Below are positions 42,033 to 52,411 of a stretch of DNA of 64,000 bases, piece after piece. Below the pieces are notes generated by a model. The model was given only the letters and a program-made list of their open reading frames with translations. It was not told the origin of the DNA and did no database searches. Position 1 is the stretch's first letter; every line of letters begins with the position of its first letter. The position numbers and the translations under genes are program-made. The stretch lies in NCBI RefSeq assembly GCF_000685015.1, contig NZ_BAYA01000008.1, forward strand, positions 42,368 to 106,367, given 5' to 3'. The DNA comes from Paraburkholderia bannensis NBRC 103871 (GTDB lineage Bacteria; Pseudomonadota; Gammaproteobacteria; Burkholderiales; Burkholderiaceae).

Positions 42033-43298
42033 ATGAACGTAGTAAGCGAAGCCGCGCTGACCACCTCGATTCACGTGAATGGCCAGCGTCTCTGGGACAG
42101 TCTGATGGAAGTGGCGAAGATCGGCGCGACGCCCAAGGGCGGTGTGTGCCGCCTCGCGCTCACGGATCTCGACAAACAGGGCCGCGATCTCATCGTCAAG
42201 TGGGCGCAGGAAGCGGGCTGCACGGTGAGCGTCGACCAGATGGGCAACGTGTTCATGCGCCGCGCGGGCCGCAACAACGACCTGCCGCCCGTGATGACCG
42301 GCTCGCACGCGGATTCGCAGCCCACGGGCGGGCGCTTCGACGGCATCTACGGTGTACTGGGCGGCCTCGAAGTGATCCGCGCACTCAACGACCACGGCAT
42401 CGAAACCGAACACCCCATCGAAACCGTGATCTGGACGAACGAGGAAGGCTCGCGTTTCGCACCCGCGATGGTGGCCTCCGGCGTGTTCGCGGGCGTGTTC
42501 ACGCTCGACTACGGCCTGTCGCGCAAGGACGTGGACGGCAAGACCATCGGCGAGGAACTCCAGCGCATCGGCTACGCGGGCGACCTGCCGTGCGGCGGCC
42601 GCAAGATTCACGCGGCGTTCGAATTGCACATCGAACAAGGGCCGATTCTCGAAGCCGAAAACAAGACGATTGGCGTGGTGACGGACGCGCAAGGCCAGCG
42701 CTGGTATGAAGTCGTGCTGACGGGCCAGGAGGCCCATGCGGGCCCCACACCGATGCCGCGCCGCCGCGATGCACTGCTGGGCGCGTCGCGCGTCGTGCAA
42801 CTGGTCAACGAAATCGGCCTGCGCCACGCGCCGCTCGCGTGCGCGACGGTCGGCATGATGCAGGTGCATCCGAACTCGCGCAACGTGATCCCGGGCCGCG
42901 TGTTCTTCACCATCGACTTCCGCCACCCGCTGGACGAAGTGCTCGCGAAGATGGATGCGGAACTGCGCGAAGGCATCGCGAAGATCGCCGAGCAAGGCAA
43001 GCTGGAAACCGAGCTTGAGCAGATTTTCTATTACGCGCCCGTGCCGTTCGACAAGGCCTGCGTGAAGTCCGTGCGCGCCGCCGCCGAGCGCTTCGGCTAT
43101 TCGAATCGCGACATCGTGTCGGGTGCGGGCCACGACGCCTGCTATCTGGCGACGGTTGCGCCCACGTCGATGGTGTTCGTGCCGTGCATCGACGGCATCA
43201 GCCACAACGAGATCGAAGACGCGACCCAGGAATGGATCGAGGCCGGCGCAAACGTGCTGCTGCATGCCATGCTCGAACGTGCGAGCGAGCCAGGCTGA
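42033..43298 (+). CDS. Zn-dependent N-carbamoyl-beta-alanine/N-carbamoyl-amino-acid amidohydrolase
   Basis: 421 aa from the ATG at 42033 (AGGAGAG upstream). It is an M20-type bimetal hydrolase: ligands H92 (TGSHADSQ), D103 (GRFDGIYG), E138 (WTNEEGSRF), H199 (ELHIEQGP) and the late His in SGAGHDACY. The dimerisation insert contains TGQEAHAGPTPMPRRRDAL. This subgroup splits N-carbamoyl-beta-alanine (beta-ureidopropionate) into beta-alanine, CO2 and ammonia, the last step of reductive uracil breakdown; related enzymes act on L-N-carbamoyl-amino acids or allantoate. Its place at the head of the preTA-hydA operon supports the first reading. Confidence 0.92.
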   Translation: MNVVSEAALTTSIHVNGQRLWDSLMEVAKIGATPKGGVCRLALTDLDKQGRDLIVKWAQEAGCTVSVDQMGNVFMRRAGRNNDLPPVMTGSHADSQPTGGRFDGIYGVLGGLEVIRALNDHGIETEHPIETVIWTNEEGSRFAPAMVASGVFAGVFTLDYGLSRKDVDGKTIGEELQRIGYAGDLPCGGRKIHAAFELHIEQGPILEAENKTIGVVTDAQGQRWYEVVLTGQEAHAGPTPMPRRRDALLGASRVVQLVNEIGLRHAPLACATVGMMQVHPNSRNVIPGRVFFTIDFRHPLDEVLAKMDAELREGIAKIAEQGKLETELEQIFYYAPVPFDKACVKSVRAAAERFGYSNRDIVSGAGHDACYLATVAPTSMVFVPCIDGISHNEIEDATQEWIEAGANVLLHAMLERASEPG

Positions 43299-43410
43299 AC
43301 ATCCACTTTTAGCCGAATAGAGCCCTAAAACAAGCTGTTCCCCACGTACCGGCTGCCGCGCGTTGCGCGCAGCCGGCGGATCCGTGTTTTGCCTCGCAAG
43401 GAGCATCCGG

Positions 43411-44805
43411 ATGTCCCACTCCGCCAAGAACAACACGCGTGCCACTCAAGGCATTGCCGCAGGCCGGCTCAGCGCAGAAGAACTGGGCTGCCAGTTCGCC
43501 GACGTTGCCCCGCCGCTTTCCGCCAACGCCGCCGTGATCGCTTCGGATCGCTGCCACTACTGCTACGACGCGCCCTGTGTCGCAGCCTGCCCCACCGGCA
43601 TCGACATTCCCAGCTTCATCCGCAAGATCGGCAACGGCAATCTCAAGGGCGCCGCGCGCGACATCCTGAGCGCCAATCCGCTGGGCGGCATGTGCTCGCG
43701 CGTCTGCCCGACCGAGATTCTCTGCGAAGGCGCCTGCGTGCGAAATCATCAGGATGGCGAACCAGTCCAGATCGGTGCGCTGCAACGTCACGCCACCGAC
43801 TTCCAGATGGCGCGCGAAGCCGAAGGCGCGACGCCGCTGTTTCGCCGCACGAGCGAAACGGGCCGCAAGGTCGCTGTAGTCGGCGCTGGCCCTGCGGGCC
43901 TGGCCTGCGCGCATACGCTCGCGCTTGCGGGGCATCACGTCACGGTGTTCGACGCGCGCGAGAAACCCGGCGGCCTCAACGAATACGGCATCGCCGCGTA
44001 CAAGACCGTCGACGATTTCGCGCAGCGCGAAGTCGCGTGGCTGCTCTCCATCGGCGGAATCGAGTTGAAGCAGAACCAGCAATTGGGCCGCGACTTTACG
44101 CTCGATGCGCTGCGCAGCGACTTCGACGCCGTGTTTATCGGCGTGGGCCTGGGCGGCACGCATGCGCTGAAGATCGACGGCGAAGCGCTAGACGGCGTGC
44201 GCGATGCGGTGGACTTCATTGCGCAACTGCGCGAAGCCGACGATCTGGCCGCGCTGCCCGTGGGCCGCCGCGTGGTCGTGATCGGCGGCGGCAATACCGC
44301 CATCGACGCCGCCGTGCAAAGCCGCAAGCTGGGCGCGGAACACGTCACGCTCGCTTACCGTCGCGGCAGCGCACAGATGAGCGCGACGTGGGCCGAGCAG
44401 GAATTCGCACGCCAGCAAGGCGTGACGATCGTGGAGTGGATGAAGCCCGTGCGTATCGTCGGCGAACACGCTGTGCAAGCCGTGGAGTTCGAACGTGCGG
44501 CGCTCGATGCGAACGGCGCGCTGCAAGGCACCGGCGACATCGAGCGCATCGAAGCCGACGTGGTGCTCAAGGCCATCGGCCAGAAGCTCCTGCCCGCCGG
44601 TCTCGATGCGCTGCAATTGAGCGACGGCGGCGCGCGCATTGCCGTCGACGCCGATGGCGCGACGTCGCTCGCCGGCGTCTGGGCAGGCGGCGACTGCGCG
44701 GGCCACGGCGCGACCGACCTCACCGTCCAGGCGGTGCAGGACGGCAAGCTCGCGGCGCGCGCCATTGACCGCTATCTCGCCGCACAGACCGGCAAGGCCG
44801 CGTGA
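43411..44805 (+). CDS. preT: NAD(P)-dependent dihydropyrimidine dehydrogenase subunit PreT
   Basis: 464 aa. The N-terminal Fe-S region has C48, C51, C56 and C60 (RCHYCYDAPCVAACPTGID) and C95, C99, C105 and C109 (GGMCSRVCPTEILCEGACV), as in the GltD/PreT family. The FAD motif is VAVVGAGPAGLACAHTLA and the NAD(P) motif VVVIGGGNTAIDAAVQSRKLGAE. PreT takes electrons from NAD(P)H and passes them to PreA. A GGAGCATCC site precedes the ATG, 112 bp after the amidohydrolase gene, and preA follows after 60 bp. Confidence 0.95.
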   Translation: MSHSAKNNTRATQGIAAGRLSAEELGCQFADVAPPLSANAAVIASDRCHYCYDAPCVAACPTGIDIPSFIRKIGNGNLKGAARDILSANPLGGMCSRVCPTEILCEGACVRNHQDGEPVQIGALQRHATDFQMAREAEGATPLFRRTSETGRKVAVVGAGPAGLACAHTLALAGHHVTVFDAREKPGGLNEYGIAAYKTVDDFAQREVAWLLSIGGIELKQNQQLGRDFTLDALRSDFDAVFIGVGLGGTHALKIDGEALDGVRDAVDFIAQLREADDLAALPVGRRVVVIGGGNTAIDAAVQSRKLGAEHVTLAYRRGSAQMSATWAEQEFARQQGVTIVEWMKPVRIVGEHAVQAVEFERAALDANGALQGTGDIERIEADVVLKAIGQKLLPAGLDALQLSDGGARIAVDADGATSLAGVWAGGDCAGHGATDLTVQAVQDGKLAARAIDRYLAAQTGKAA

Positions 44806-44865
44806 CCCGCGCAGTCGAAAACGCAAGCACAAAGCATCCACACCGATATAACAAGGAGTCGCATC

Positions 44866-46143
44866 ATGGCCGATCTGCGCTGCTCGATTGCCGGTATTGA
44901 ATCGCCCAATCCGTTCTGGCTCGCCTCCGCGCCGCCCACCGACAAGGCCTACAACGTCAACCGCGCCTTCGAGGCGGGCTGGGGCGGCGTGGTCTGGAAA
45001 ACGCTCGGCCTCGACCCGCACGTAGTCAACGTGAGTTCGCGTTACGGCGCGACCACCTGGCGCGGCCAGCGCATCGCGGGCCTGAACAATATCGAACTGA
45101 TCACCGACCGCCCGCTCGACGTCAATCTCAAGGAAATTGCCCAGGTAAAGCGCGACTGGCCCGACCGCGCACTGATCGTCTCGCTGATGGTGCCGTGCAA
45201 TGAGAGCGACTGGAAATGGATCCTGCCGCTCGTCGAAGACACGGGCGCCGACGCGGTCGAGCTGAACTTCGGCTGCCCGCACGGCATGAGCGAACGGGGC
45301 ATGGGCGCGGCCGTGGGCCAGGTGCCCGAGTACATCGAAATGGTCACGCGCTGGGTCAAGGAAGGCACGCGCCTGCCCTGCCTCGTCAAGCTCACGCCCA
45401 ACGTCACGGACATCCGCCACGGCGCGCGCGCGGCGCTCAAGGGCGGCGCGGACGGCGTCTCGCTCATCAACACCATCAACTCGATCGTCGGCGTCGACCT
45501 GGACGTCATGGCGCCGCTGCCGACCGTCGATGGCAAGGGCACGCACGGCGGCTACTGCGGCCCTGCCGCCAAGCCCATCGCGCTGCACATGGTCGCCGAG
45601 ATCGCGCGCGACCCGCAGACACAGGGCCTGCCGATCTCGGGCATCGGCGGCATCTCCGACTGGCGCGACGCCGCCGAATTCATGGTGCTGGGCGCGGGCA
45701 GCGTGCAGGTCTGCACCGCCGCCATGCACTACGGATTCCGGATCGTCAGCGACATGATCGACGGCCTGTCGAACTGGATGGACGACAAGGGCTACGCGAA
45801 CCTCGACGCAATTCGCGGCCGCGCCGTGCAGAACGTGACCGACTGGCAATACCTGAACCTGAACTACGACATCAAGGCGCGCATCGACCAGGATCGCTGC
45901 ATCCAGTGCGGCCTGTGCCATATCGCGTGCGAGGACACCTCGCACCAGGCCATCACGGCGACCAAAGACGGCCAGCGTCATTTCGAAGTCGTCGATGCGA
46001 ATTGCGTCGGGTGCAATTTATGCATGCATGTGTGCCCGGTCGACCAATGCATCACGATGGAGCGCGTCGATTCGGGCCGCTATGCGAACTGGACGACGCA
46101 TCCCAACAACCCGGGCCGCGTGGCCGATCCGAAAGCCGCTTGA
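44866..46143 (+). CDS. preA: NAD-dependent dihydropyrimidine dehydrogenase subunit PreA
   Basis: 425 aa. Residues 1-300 form the FMN-binding TIM barrel of the dihydroorotate dehydrogenase type (NPFWLASAPPTDKAYNVNRAFEAGWGG, LNFGCPHGMSERGMGAAVGQ). The C-terminal ferredoxin-like part has two [4Fe-4S] motifs: CIQCGLCHIACE and CVGCNLCMHVCPVDQC. PreTA reduces uracil and thymine to the 5,6-dihydro forms. The residue that I align with the active-site cysteine of mammalian enzyme (GMGLACGQ) is Val150 here, with C137 nearby. It follows preT by 60 bp with a good AAGGAG site. Confidence 0.94.
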   Translation: MADLRCSIAGIESPNPFWLASAPPTDKAYNVNRAFEAGWGGVVWKTLGLDPHVVNVSSRYGATTWRGQRIAGLNNIELITDRPLDVNLKEIAQVKRDWPDRALIVSLMVPCNESDWKWILPLVEDTGADAVELNFGCPHGMSERGMGAAVGQVPEYIEMVTRWVKEGTRLPCLVKLTPNVTDIRHGARAALKGGADGVSLINTINSIVGVDLDVMAPLPTVDGKGTHGGYCGPAAKPIALHMVAEIARDPQTQGLPISGIGGISDWRDAAEFMVLGAGSVQVCTAAMHYGFRIVSDMIDGLSNWMDDKGYANLDAIRGRAVQNVTDWQYLNLNYDIKARIDQDRCIQCGLCHIACEDTSHQAITATKDGQRHFEVVDANCVGCNLCMHVCPVDQCITMERVDSGRYANWTTHPNNPGRVADPKAA

Positions 46144-46204
46144 TCCATCGGTACTAAAAAGAAGCCCTATAAAACCCAACGACAAGTCACGGAGAATCCG
46201 CATC

Positions 46205-47719
46205 ATGAGCCAGCCAGCAGCGAGCCCGGCCCCAGGCGACGCAAGCGCGCGCCGCAGTGCAAGCGAGTTGTACAACGACGACCTCGCGCCCATGGGCGTC
46301 GCGCAGCGTACGTGGCGCTGGTATCACTTCGCGGCGCTTTGGGTGGGGATGGTGATGAACATTGCCTCCTACATGCTCGCGGCCGGGCTGACCGAGCAGG
46401 GCATGTCGCCGTGGCAGGCCGTCATCACGGTGCTGCTCGGCAACGTGATCGTGCTGGTGCCGATGCTGGCGATCGGCCACGCGGGGGCAAAGTACGGCAT
46501 TCCGTATGCGGTGCTGGTGCGTTCGTCGTTCGGCACCCAGGGCGCGAAGCTGCCCGCCATGCTGCGCGCCATCGTGGCATGCGGCTGGTACGGCATTCAG
46601 TCGTGGCTCGGCGGCAGCGCGATCTACACGCTCGCCAACATCCTGTTTCATAACGCGCTGGTCGGCGACGCGCTGCCGTTCCTGGGCATCTCCATCGGCC
46701 AGGGCGCGTGCTTCCTGCTGTTCTGGGTGCTGCAGCTTTACTTCATCCTGCACGGCACGGACTCAATCCGCTGGCTGGAAAGCTGGTCGGCGCCGATCAA
46801 GGTGGTGATGTGCGTGGCCCTCGTCTGGTGGGCCTGCTCGAAGGCGGGCGGCGTGGGCAGCATGCTTTCGCAGCCCTCGCAGTTCGCGGCGGGCGGCAAG
46901 AAAGCGGGCCTCTTCTGGGTCACGTTCTGGCCGAGCCTCACGGCGATGGTCGGCTTCTGGGCCACGCTCGCGCTCAATATTCCCGACTTCACGCGCTTCG
47001 CGAAGACGCAGAAGGATCAGCTGGTCGGCCAGGCGATTGGCCTGCCGATTCCGATGGCGCTGCTTTCGGTGGTGTCGGTGGTGGTGACGTCGGCGACGGT
47101 CGTGATCTACGGCAAGGCGATCTGGGATCCCATCGACCTCACCAGCCGCATGGAAGGCATTGGCGTGGGCATTGCGCTCGTGATCCTCACGCTCGACACG
47201 ATGTGCTGCAACCTGGCCGCGAACCTGGTCGGCCCCGCCTACGACTTTTCGAGCCTCTGGCCCAAGGGCATTTCGTACAAGACGGGCGGCCTTATCACGG
47301 CGGGACTCGCCATCGTCATGATGCCGTGGAAGATTCTGGCCACCACGCAGGGCTATATCTTCACGTGGCTCGTGGGCTATTCGGCGCTGCTTGGCCCGGT
47401 CGCGGGCATCCTGATGGTCGATTACTTCCTGATTCGCGGCACGCGGCTCGATACCGACCAGCTCTTCGAAGAAAGCGGCGAATATGCCTACACGAACGGC
47501 TGGAACCGCGCTGCCGTGATCGCGCTGCTAGCGGGCGTGCTGCCTAACCTGCCGGGCTTCCTGAACGAGGCGTTTCCGGCTGCGTTCCCCTCGGTGCCCG
47601 ACGCGTTCAAGGGACTCTATACCTATGCGTGGTTCGTGGGACTCGCCATCGCCGCCGTCGTCTACGGCGTGCTGATGAAGCTCGGCAAGAGCCGCAGGCC
47701 GAGCGTCGCGAGTGCATGA
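46205..47719 (+). CDS. NCS1-family transporter (uracil/hydantoin/allantoin permease)
   Basis: 504 aa with about twelve hydrophobic helices. The N-terminal YNDDLAPMGVAQRTWRWYHFAALWVGMVMNIASYMLAAGL and the following GHAGAKYGIPYAVLVRSSFGTQGAKLPAMLRAIVACGWYGIQSWLGGSAIY are typical of the Mhp1/PucI/FurD group, as is ATLALNIPDFTRFAKTQKDQ. It is a Na- or proton-coupled importer of a nucleobase or hydantoin. The operon context favours uracil, thymine or a dihydropyrimidine/hydantoin. It lies between preA (61 bp) and hydA (53 bp). Confidence 0.93.
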   Translation: MSQPAASPAPGDASARRSASELYNDDLAPMGVAQRTWRWYHFAALWVGMVMNIASYMLAAGLTEQGMSPWQAVITVLLGNVIVLVPMLAIGHAGAKYGIPYAVLVRSSFGTQGAKLPAMLRAIVACGWYGIQSWLGGSAIYTLANILFHNALVGDALPFLGISIGQGACFLLFWVLQLYFILHGTDSIRWLESWSAPIKVVMCVALVWWACSKAGGVGSMLSQPSQFAAGGKKAGLFWVTFWPSLTAMVGFWATLALNIPDFTRFAKTQKDQLVGQAIGLPIPMALLSVVSVVVTSATVVIYGKAIWDPIDLTSRMEGIGVGIALVILTLDTMCCNLAANLVGPAYDFSSLWPKGISYKTGGLITAGLAIVMMPWKILATTQGYIFTWLVGYSALLGPVAGILMVDYFLIRGTRLDTDQLFEESGEYAYTNGWNRAAVIALLAGVLPNLPGFLNEAFPAAFPSVPDAFKGLYTYAWFVGLAIAAVVYGVLMKLGKSRRPSVASA

Positions 47720-47757
47720 GATCACGCAAATACACTGGAAATGCAGGCTCAAACTGA

Positions 47758-49230
<1,473 letters not shown>

Positions 49231-49240
49231 GTCGCGAGCC

Positions 49241-49951
49241 CTAGTACTGCACGACGATCGTGACGCGGCGATTGAGCGCGCGGCTCGCGGGGTCGGTGCC
49301 GGCAACGAGCGGGAAGTTGTCGGCCCGGCCGATGGCCGCGAGACGATGCGGCTCGACGCCGCGCTCCACCAGGTAGCGCACCACGGCGCCCGCGCGCGCC
49401 GACGACAGCTCCCAGTTCGACGCGTAACGCGCGTTGGCGATCGGCGTGCTGTCCGTGTGCCCTTCCACGAGGATGTTGCCGTCCGGCACCTGCGCCAGCA
49501 CGCCCGCGATGCGGCTCAACACGCCAAACGAATCGGGCAGCAGCGCGGCATCGCCCGCATTGAACAGAATCTTCGCGTTAATGCCGATTTCCATGCCGTG
49601 CGCCACGGGCGCGATGGTGATTTCGCCACGCGCGCGCAGCGGATCGAGCGAGGCGAGCAGCGTGCGTTCGGTGACCGGCGCCTGCGGCGTGCTCGCGGGC
49701 GCGCTACTGGCCTTCGCCACCTGTACCGCCTGCACCGCCTGCGACTGCATGCGCAGCTCCTGCTCGTGACGCTTCGCGAGCTGCATGGCGTAGAGCGCGA
49801 GGAACAGCACCATCATCGTCGTGACGAGGTCGGCGTAGGACAGCAGCCAGCGGCCCGATCCCGATTGTTCGCCGCCCTCGTCCTCGTCGTGATCGAGGAT
49901 GCTGAGCGTGAGGTCGCGCGCCGCGTGTTTATCGGGTGACGTCGTTTGCAT
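49241..49951 (-). CDS. motB: MotB-type stator protein (OmpA-like peptidoglycan-binding domain)
   Basis: 236 aa. A short cytoplasmic start leads to one membrane helix with the proton-carrying aspartate, D41 in WLLSYADLVTTMMVLFLALYAM. A periplasmic linker of about 50 residues precedes the OmpA/MotB domain (about 110-236), with ILFNAGDAALLPDSFGVL, ILVEGHTDSTPIANARYASNWELSSARA and GRADNFPLVAGTDPASRALNRRV, which anchors the unit to peptidoglycan. It is shorter than E. coli MotB (308 aa) and nearer to MotD-like proteins. The motA gene ends 16 bp upstream. Nothing else of a flagellar cluster is in the window except the FliG-like gene. Confidence 0.9.
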   Translation of the reverse strand: MQTTSPDKHAARDLTLSILDHDEDEGGEQSGSGRWLLSYADLVTTMMVLFLALYAMQLAKRHEQELRMQSQAVQAVQVAKASSAPASTPQAPVTERTLLASLDPLRARGEITIAPVAHGMEIGINAKILFNAGDAALLPDSFGVLSRIAGVLAQVPDGNILVEGHTDSTPIANARYASNWELSSARAGAVVRYLVERGVEPHRLAAIGRADNFPLVAGTDPASRALNRRVTIVVQY

Positions 49952-49967
49952 GCCTGGGCACTCGCGC

Positions 49968-50768
49968 TTAATTGACCACTGCACCGGCCTGCGCGCCTTG
50001 GCGGGCCCAAGCATGCGCTTCGCCGCGTGCGCCTACTTCGCCTGAGAGACGCGTGGCGATCATATGCGGCGTCTCCTTGCGCGAAATCGCCAGCAGGCCG
50101 TCCAGATAGAGCTTGCGCAGGCGCAGTTCGCTTTCGATATGCGCGCGCATCTTGCCGTACAGCGGCAGAAACACAAGGTTCGCGAGCGCGAGACCGTACA
50201 GCGTGGCGACGAACGCCACCGCGATACCGGTGCCAAGCTGCGATGGCTCGACCAGATGCGTCGTCACCTGGATCAGCCCGAGCACCGACCCGAGAATGCC
50301 GAAGGTCGGCGCATAGCCGCCCGCCTGCTGCCAGACGCGCGCGGCGGCCAGATGCGTGCGCCCATAGGCTTCGAGTTCGCGATTGAGCGCGTCTTCGAGC
50401 ACGGCCGTGGACACACCGCTCGCCAGCAGTTCGAGGCCGCGCCGCGCGAACGGATGAATGCCCTGCCAGTCCATCGACTCGAATGCGAGCAGGCCGCTGA
50501 GCTTGGCCTGGTCGCCCCATTCGAGCACGGCGGCAAGGCTCGCTTCATCGACCTGCTGCGCGCGCACGAACACCGTGCGCAGGCGGCGGATCGCATCGAA
50601 AAAGCGCGCCCAGGTATTCTGGATCATCACCGCGCCGAGCGTGCCGCCCAGCACGACCACCAGCGCCTCGGGCTGCAGCAGCGCGCCGAAGTGGCCGCCT
50701 TCCAGCATGAAGCCCACGACGACCGCCGCGCCGCCCAGCAGGACTCCGAACAAAGTCAACAGATCCAT
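49968..50768 (-). CDS. motA: MotA-type stator protein
   Basis: 266 aa with four helices: two near the N-terminus (LLTLFGVLLGGAAVVVGFM and ALVVVLGGTLGAVMIQ) and two near the end. The large cytoplasmic loop has AKLSGLLAFE, in which K89 and E97 align with the R90 and E98 that contact FliG in E. coli. P154 (GYAPTFGILG) and P202 (LVFLPLYGKM) match the conserved prolines of helices 3 and 4. With MotB it should form a 5:2 proton channel that turns a rotor. The gene follows the CNB-FliG-like gene by 108 bp and precedes motB by 16 bp. Confidence 0.92.
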   Translation of the reverse strand: MDLLTLFGVLLGGAAVVVGFMLEGGHFGALLQPEALVVVLGGTLGAVMIQNTWARFFDAIRRLRTVFVRAQQVDEASLAAVLEWGDQAKLSGLLAFESMDWQGIHPFARRGLELLASGVSTAVLEDALNRELEAYGRTHLAAARVWQQAGGYAPTFGILGSVLGLIQVTTHLVEPSQLGTGIAVAFVATLYGLALANLVFLPLYGKMRAHIESELRLRKLYLDGLLAISRKETPHMIATRLSGEVGARGEAHAWARQGAQAGAVVN

Positions 50769-50876
50769 GCATGTTCCGATAAAAATAAGATTGAAAGCGC
50801 CGCGCAGGCGCATCCGGCGCGCCCGCATGGTGCGAGCGCGCTAGCCTGCCTGGCGGTTACGCTAATGAATCGCGGC

Positions 50877-52088
50877 TTACGCGGCGCGTGTCTTGAGTTC
50901 GCGCACGGCGTTCACGAGACGCTCCTCGATGCCTTCCAGCTCCATCGGATCGGACTTGATCTCGCGGCGCATGAGCCACGAAATCTCGTTCTTGCGCGCC
51001 TCAGACAGCACCGACTGCAAGCGCTCCAGGACAGCGGCATCCTGCGGCGACGCCAGCAGCTTCGCGAGGTCGTAGGTATCGAGCGCGTTGACCGCATCGA
51101 ACAGCGTGCGCTGATCGACGAACAGCAGATCGTCGAGTGTCTTCACGTCGCCCGAACCGCGGTTCGCACGCTTGCTGAAGTACGACACGCCCTTTTGCTC
51201 GACGAAATTGAGCACTTTCGACTTTCTGAACGCGAACAGTTCGTCGGCGATCTCGCCGTGCGAGAGCTTGTTGAGCAGCAGCGTGCGCTCAACGCCGATC
51301 AGCGCTTCCAGGTCGCTCAGCTCGATGAGTTCAAGCTCGCTGTTGATGGACACGTCGAGATCGTGGTCGGCCACTTGCGCCGCACGGTCGATGATCCGCA
51401 CCGGGTCGAAGGTGACGACCTGGCGGCCAAGCGCGCCTTCGCCGCTTTCCGCGCCGCCCAGATGCGAGGACGACTGGCCCGATTCCATCGTGATGAGGTT
51501 GAGCTTTTCCATGCGGCGCAGCATCGCCATCACGTGCGGGCGCGAATGGCCCGCCACCGCGCGGCACTTGTGCACCACGTCCGCGAGCGCGACGCTCACT
51601 TCGCCCGCGCCGGCGTTATTGCCCTGGCGCAGCCAGCCGCCCTTGGGCTCGGCGCGTTCGGCGCCCGCCAGCAACGACAGTACGTGCGCGTAGGACAGCA
51701 CGCCTGGCATGAAGTCGGCGTGGGTGTAGGTCGCGAGCTGATCGTCCTTGGCCTTCGCGCGGCGGATCATCGTGCGCACGACGTGACGCAGCAGCGGCGA
51801 GACGCGTTCGAGCTCGTCTTCGATGATGTTCGCAGGGATGACCGTGAGCTGGCAGAACGACAGCGCCTTGGCGGTGCTCGGGCGCGGCTCCGCGCCAAGC
51901 AGCGCGCTTTCGCCGAAAAACTCGCCACGGCCGAGTGTGGCCGTCACGACGCGCTTCTCTTCACAACGGGTGGAAATTTCGACTTTGCCGTCGGCGATGA
52001 CGAAGAGCAGGCGCTCACCCGCGTAGCCCTCCGAATAGATGACTTCGCCTGGCGCAGCGGTGCGCGACCATGTTTGACTGCGATTCAA
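50877..52088 (-). CDS. Cyclic-nucleotide-binding / winged-helix / FliG-C-like fusion protein
   Basis: 403 aa, three parts. Residues 13-95 form a cyclic-nucleotide-binding domain; its phosphate cassette FGESALLGAEPRPSTAKA keeps the expected E60 and R69. Residues about 160-202 (VSVALADVVHKCRAVAGHSRPHVMAMLRRMEKLNLI) read as a Crp-like winged helix. Residues about 315-400 match the C-terminal domain of the flagellar switch protein FliG: LDDLLFVDQRTLFDAVNALDT, then YDLAKLL and a closing helix ERLVNAVRELK; a similar weaker unit lies at 258-305. In FliG this domain contacts MotA, and the motA-motB pair lies directly downstream on the same strand. It has no signal peptide. The likely role is a cyclic-nucleotide-controlled rotor or clutch protein (inference). 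Confidence 0.75.
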   Translation of the reverse strand: MNRSQTWSRTAAPGEVIYSEGYAGERLLFVIADGKVEISTRCEEKRVVTATLGRGEFFGESALLGAEPRPSTAKALSFCQLTVIPANIIEDELERVSPLLRHVVRTMIRRAKAKDDQLATYTHADFMPGVLSYAHVLSLLAGAERAEPKGGWLRQGNNAGAGEVSVALADVVHKCRAVAGHSRPHVMAMLRRMEKLNLITMESGQSSSHLGGAESGEGALGRQVVTFDPVRIIDRAAQVADHDLDVSINSELELIELSDLEALIGVERTLLLNKLSHGEIADELFAFRKSKVLNFVEQKGVSYFSKRANRGSGDVKTLDDLLFVDQRTLFDAVNALDTYDLAKLLASPQDAAVLERLQSVLSEARKNEISWLMRREIKSDPMELEGIEERLVNAVRELKTRAA

Positions 52089-52411
52089 GGTGATTCCCCG
52101 TGTGCGGTGTCTTTGTCGACCGTATGAAGCGACCGTCTCAAGGACGATCGATCTGGTTCTCGTATGACTGCCGTTTACGGCTTCGCACGGGGGGTTCTTG
52201 AATCAATTTGCATCGGCTTTGCGCACGTGCAAGTGACTCTTGTTCACGGCGCGATGAGCGCTGTGATCGATACACACGTTTTAGCGATTCAATCGATGCC
52301 GACAGATAAAAGGCAAACGATTGCGTTGACTGTGCATGCGCACGCGTTCATGTCGACCGGGATCGCGCTTGCTCGCCATTTTCCCGGTCTCATCTATTGA
52401 TCAAGCATCGA
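52089..52411. other. Intergenic region upstream of the CNB-FliG-like gene
   Basis: 323 bp between two minus-strand genes. It must hold the promoter of the CNB-FliG-like/motAB unit. A GTGA-N7-TCAC near 52232-52246 resembles a CRP site but has one base too many in the spacer. No gene is seen. Confidence 0.4.

Noticed and set aside
52232..52246. CRP-type site GTGA-N7-TCAC upstream of the CNB-FliG-like gene
   Set aside because: The spacer is seven bases instead of six and the flanking T/A are missing. Tempting because of the CNB domain, but not supported.
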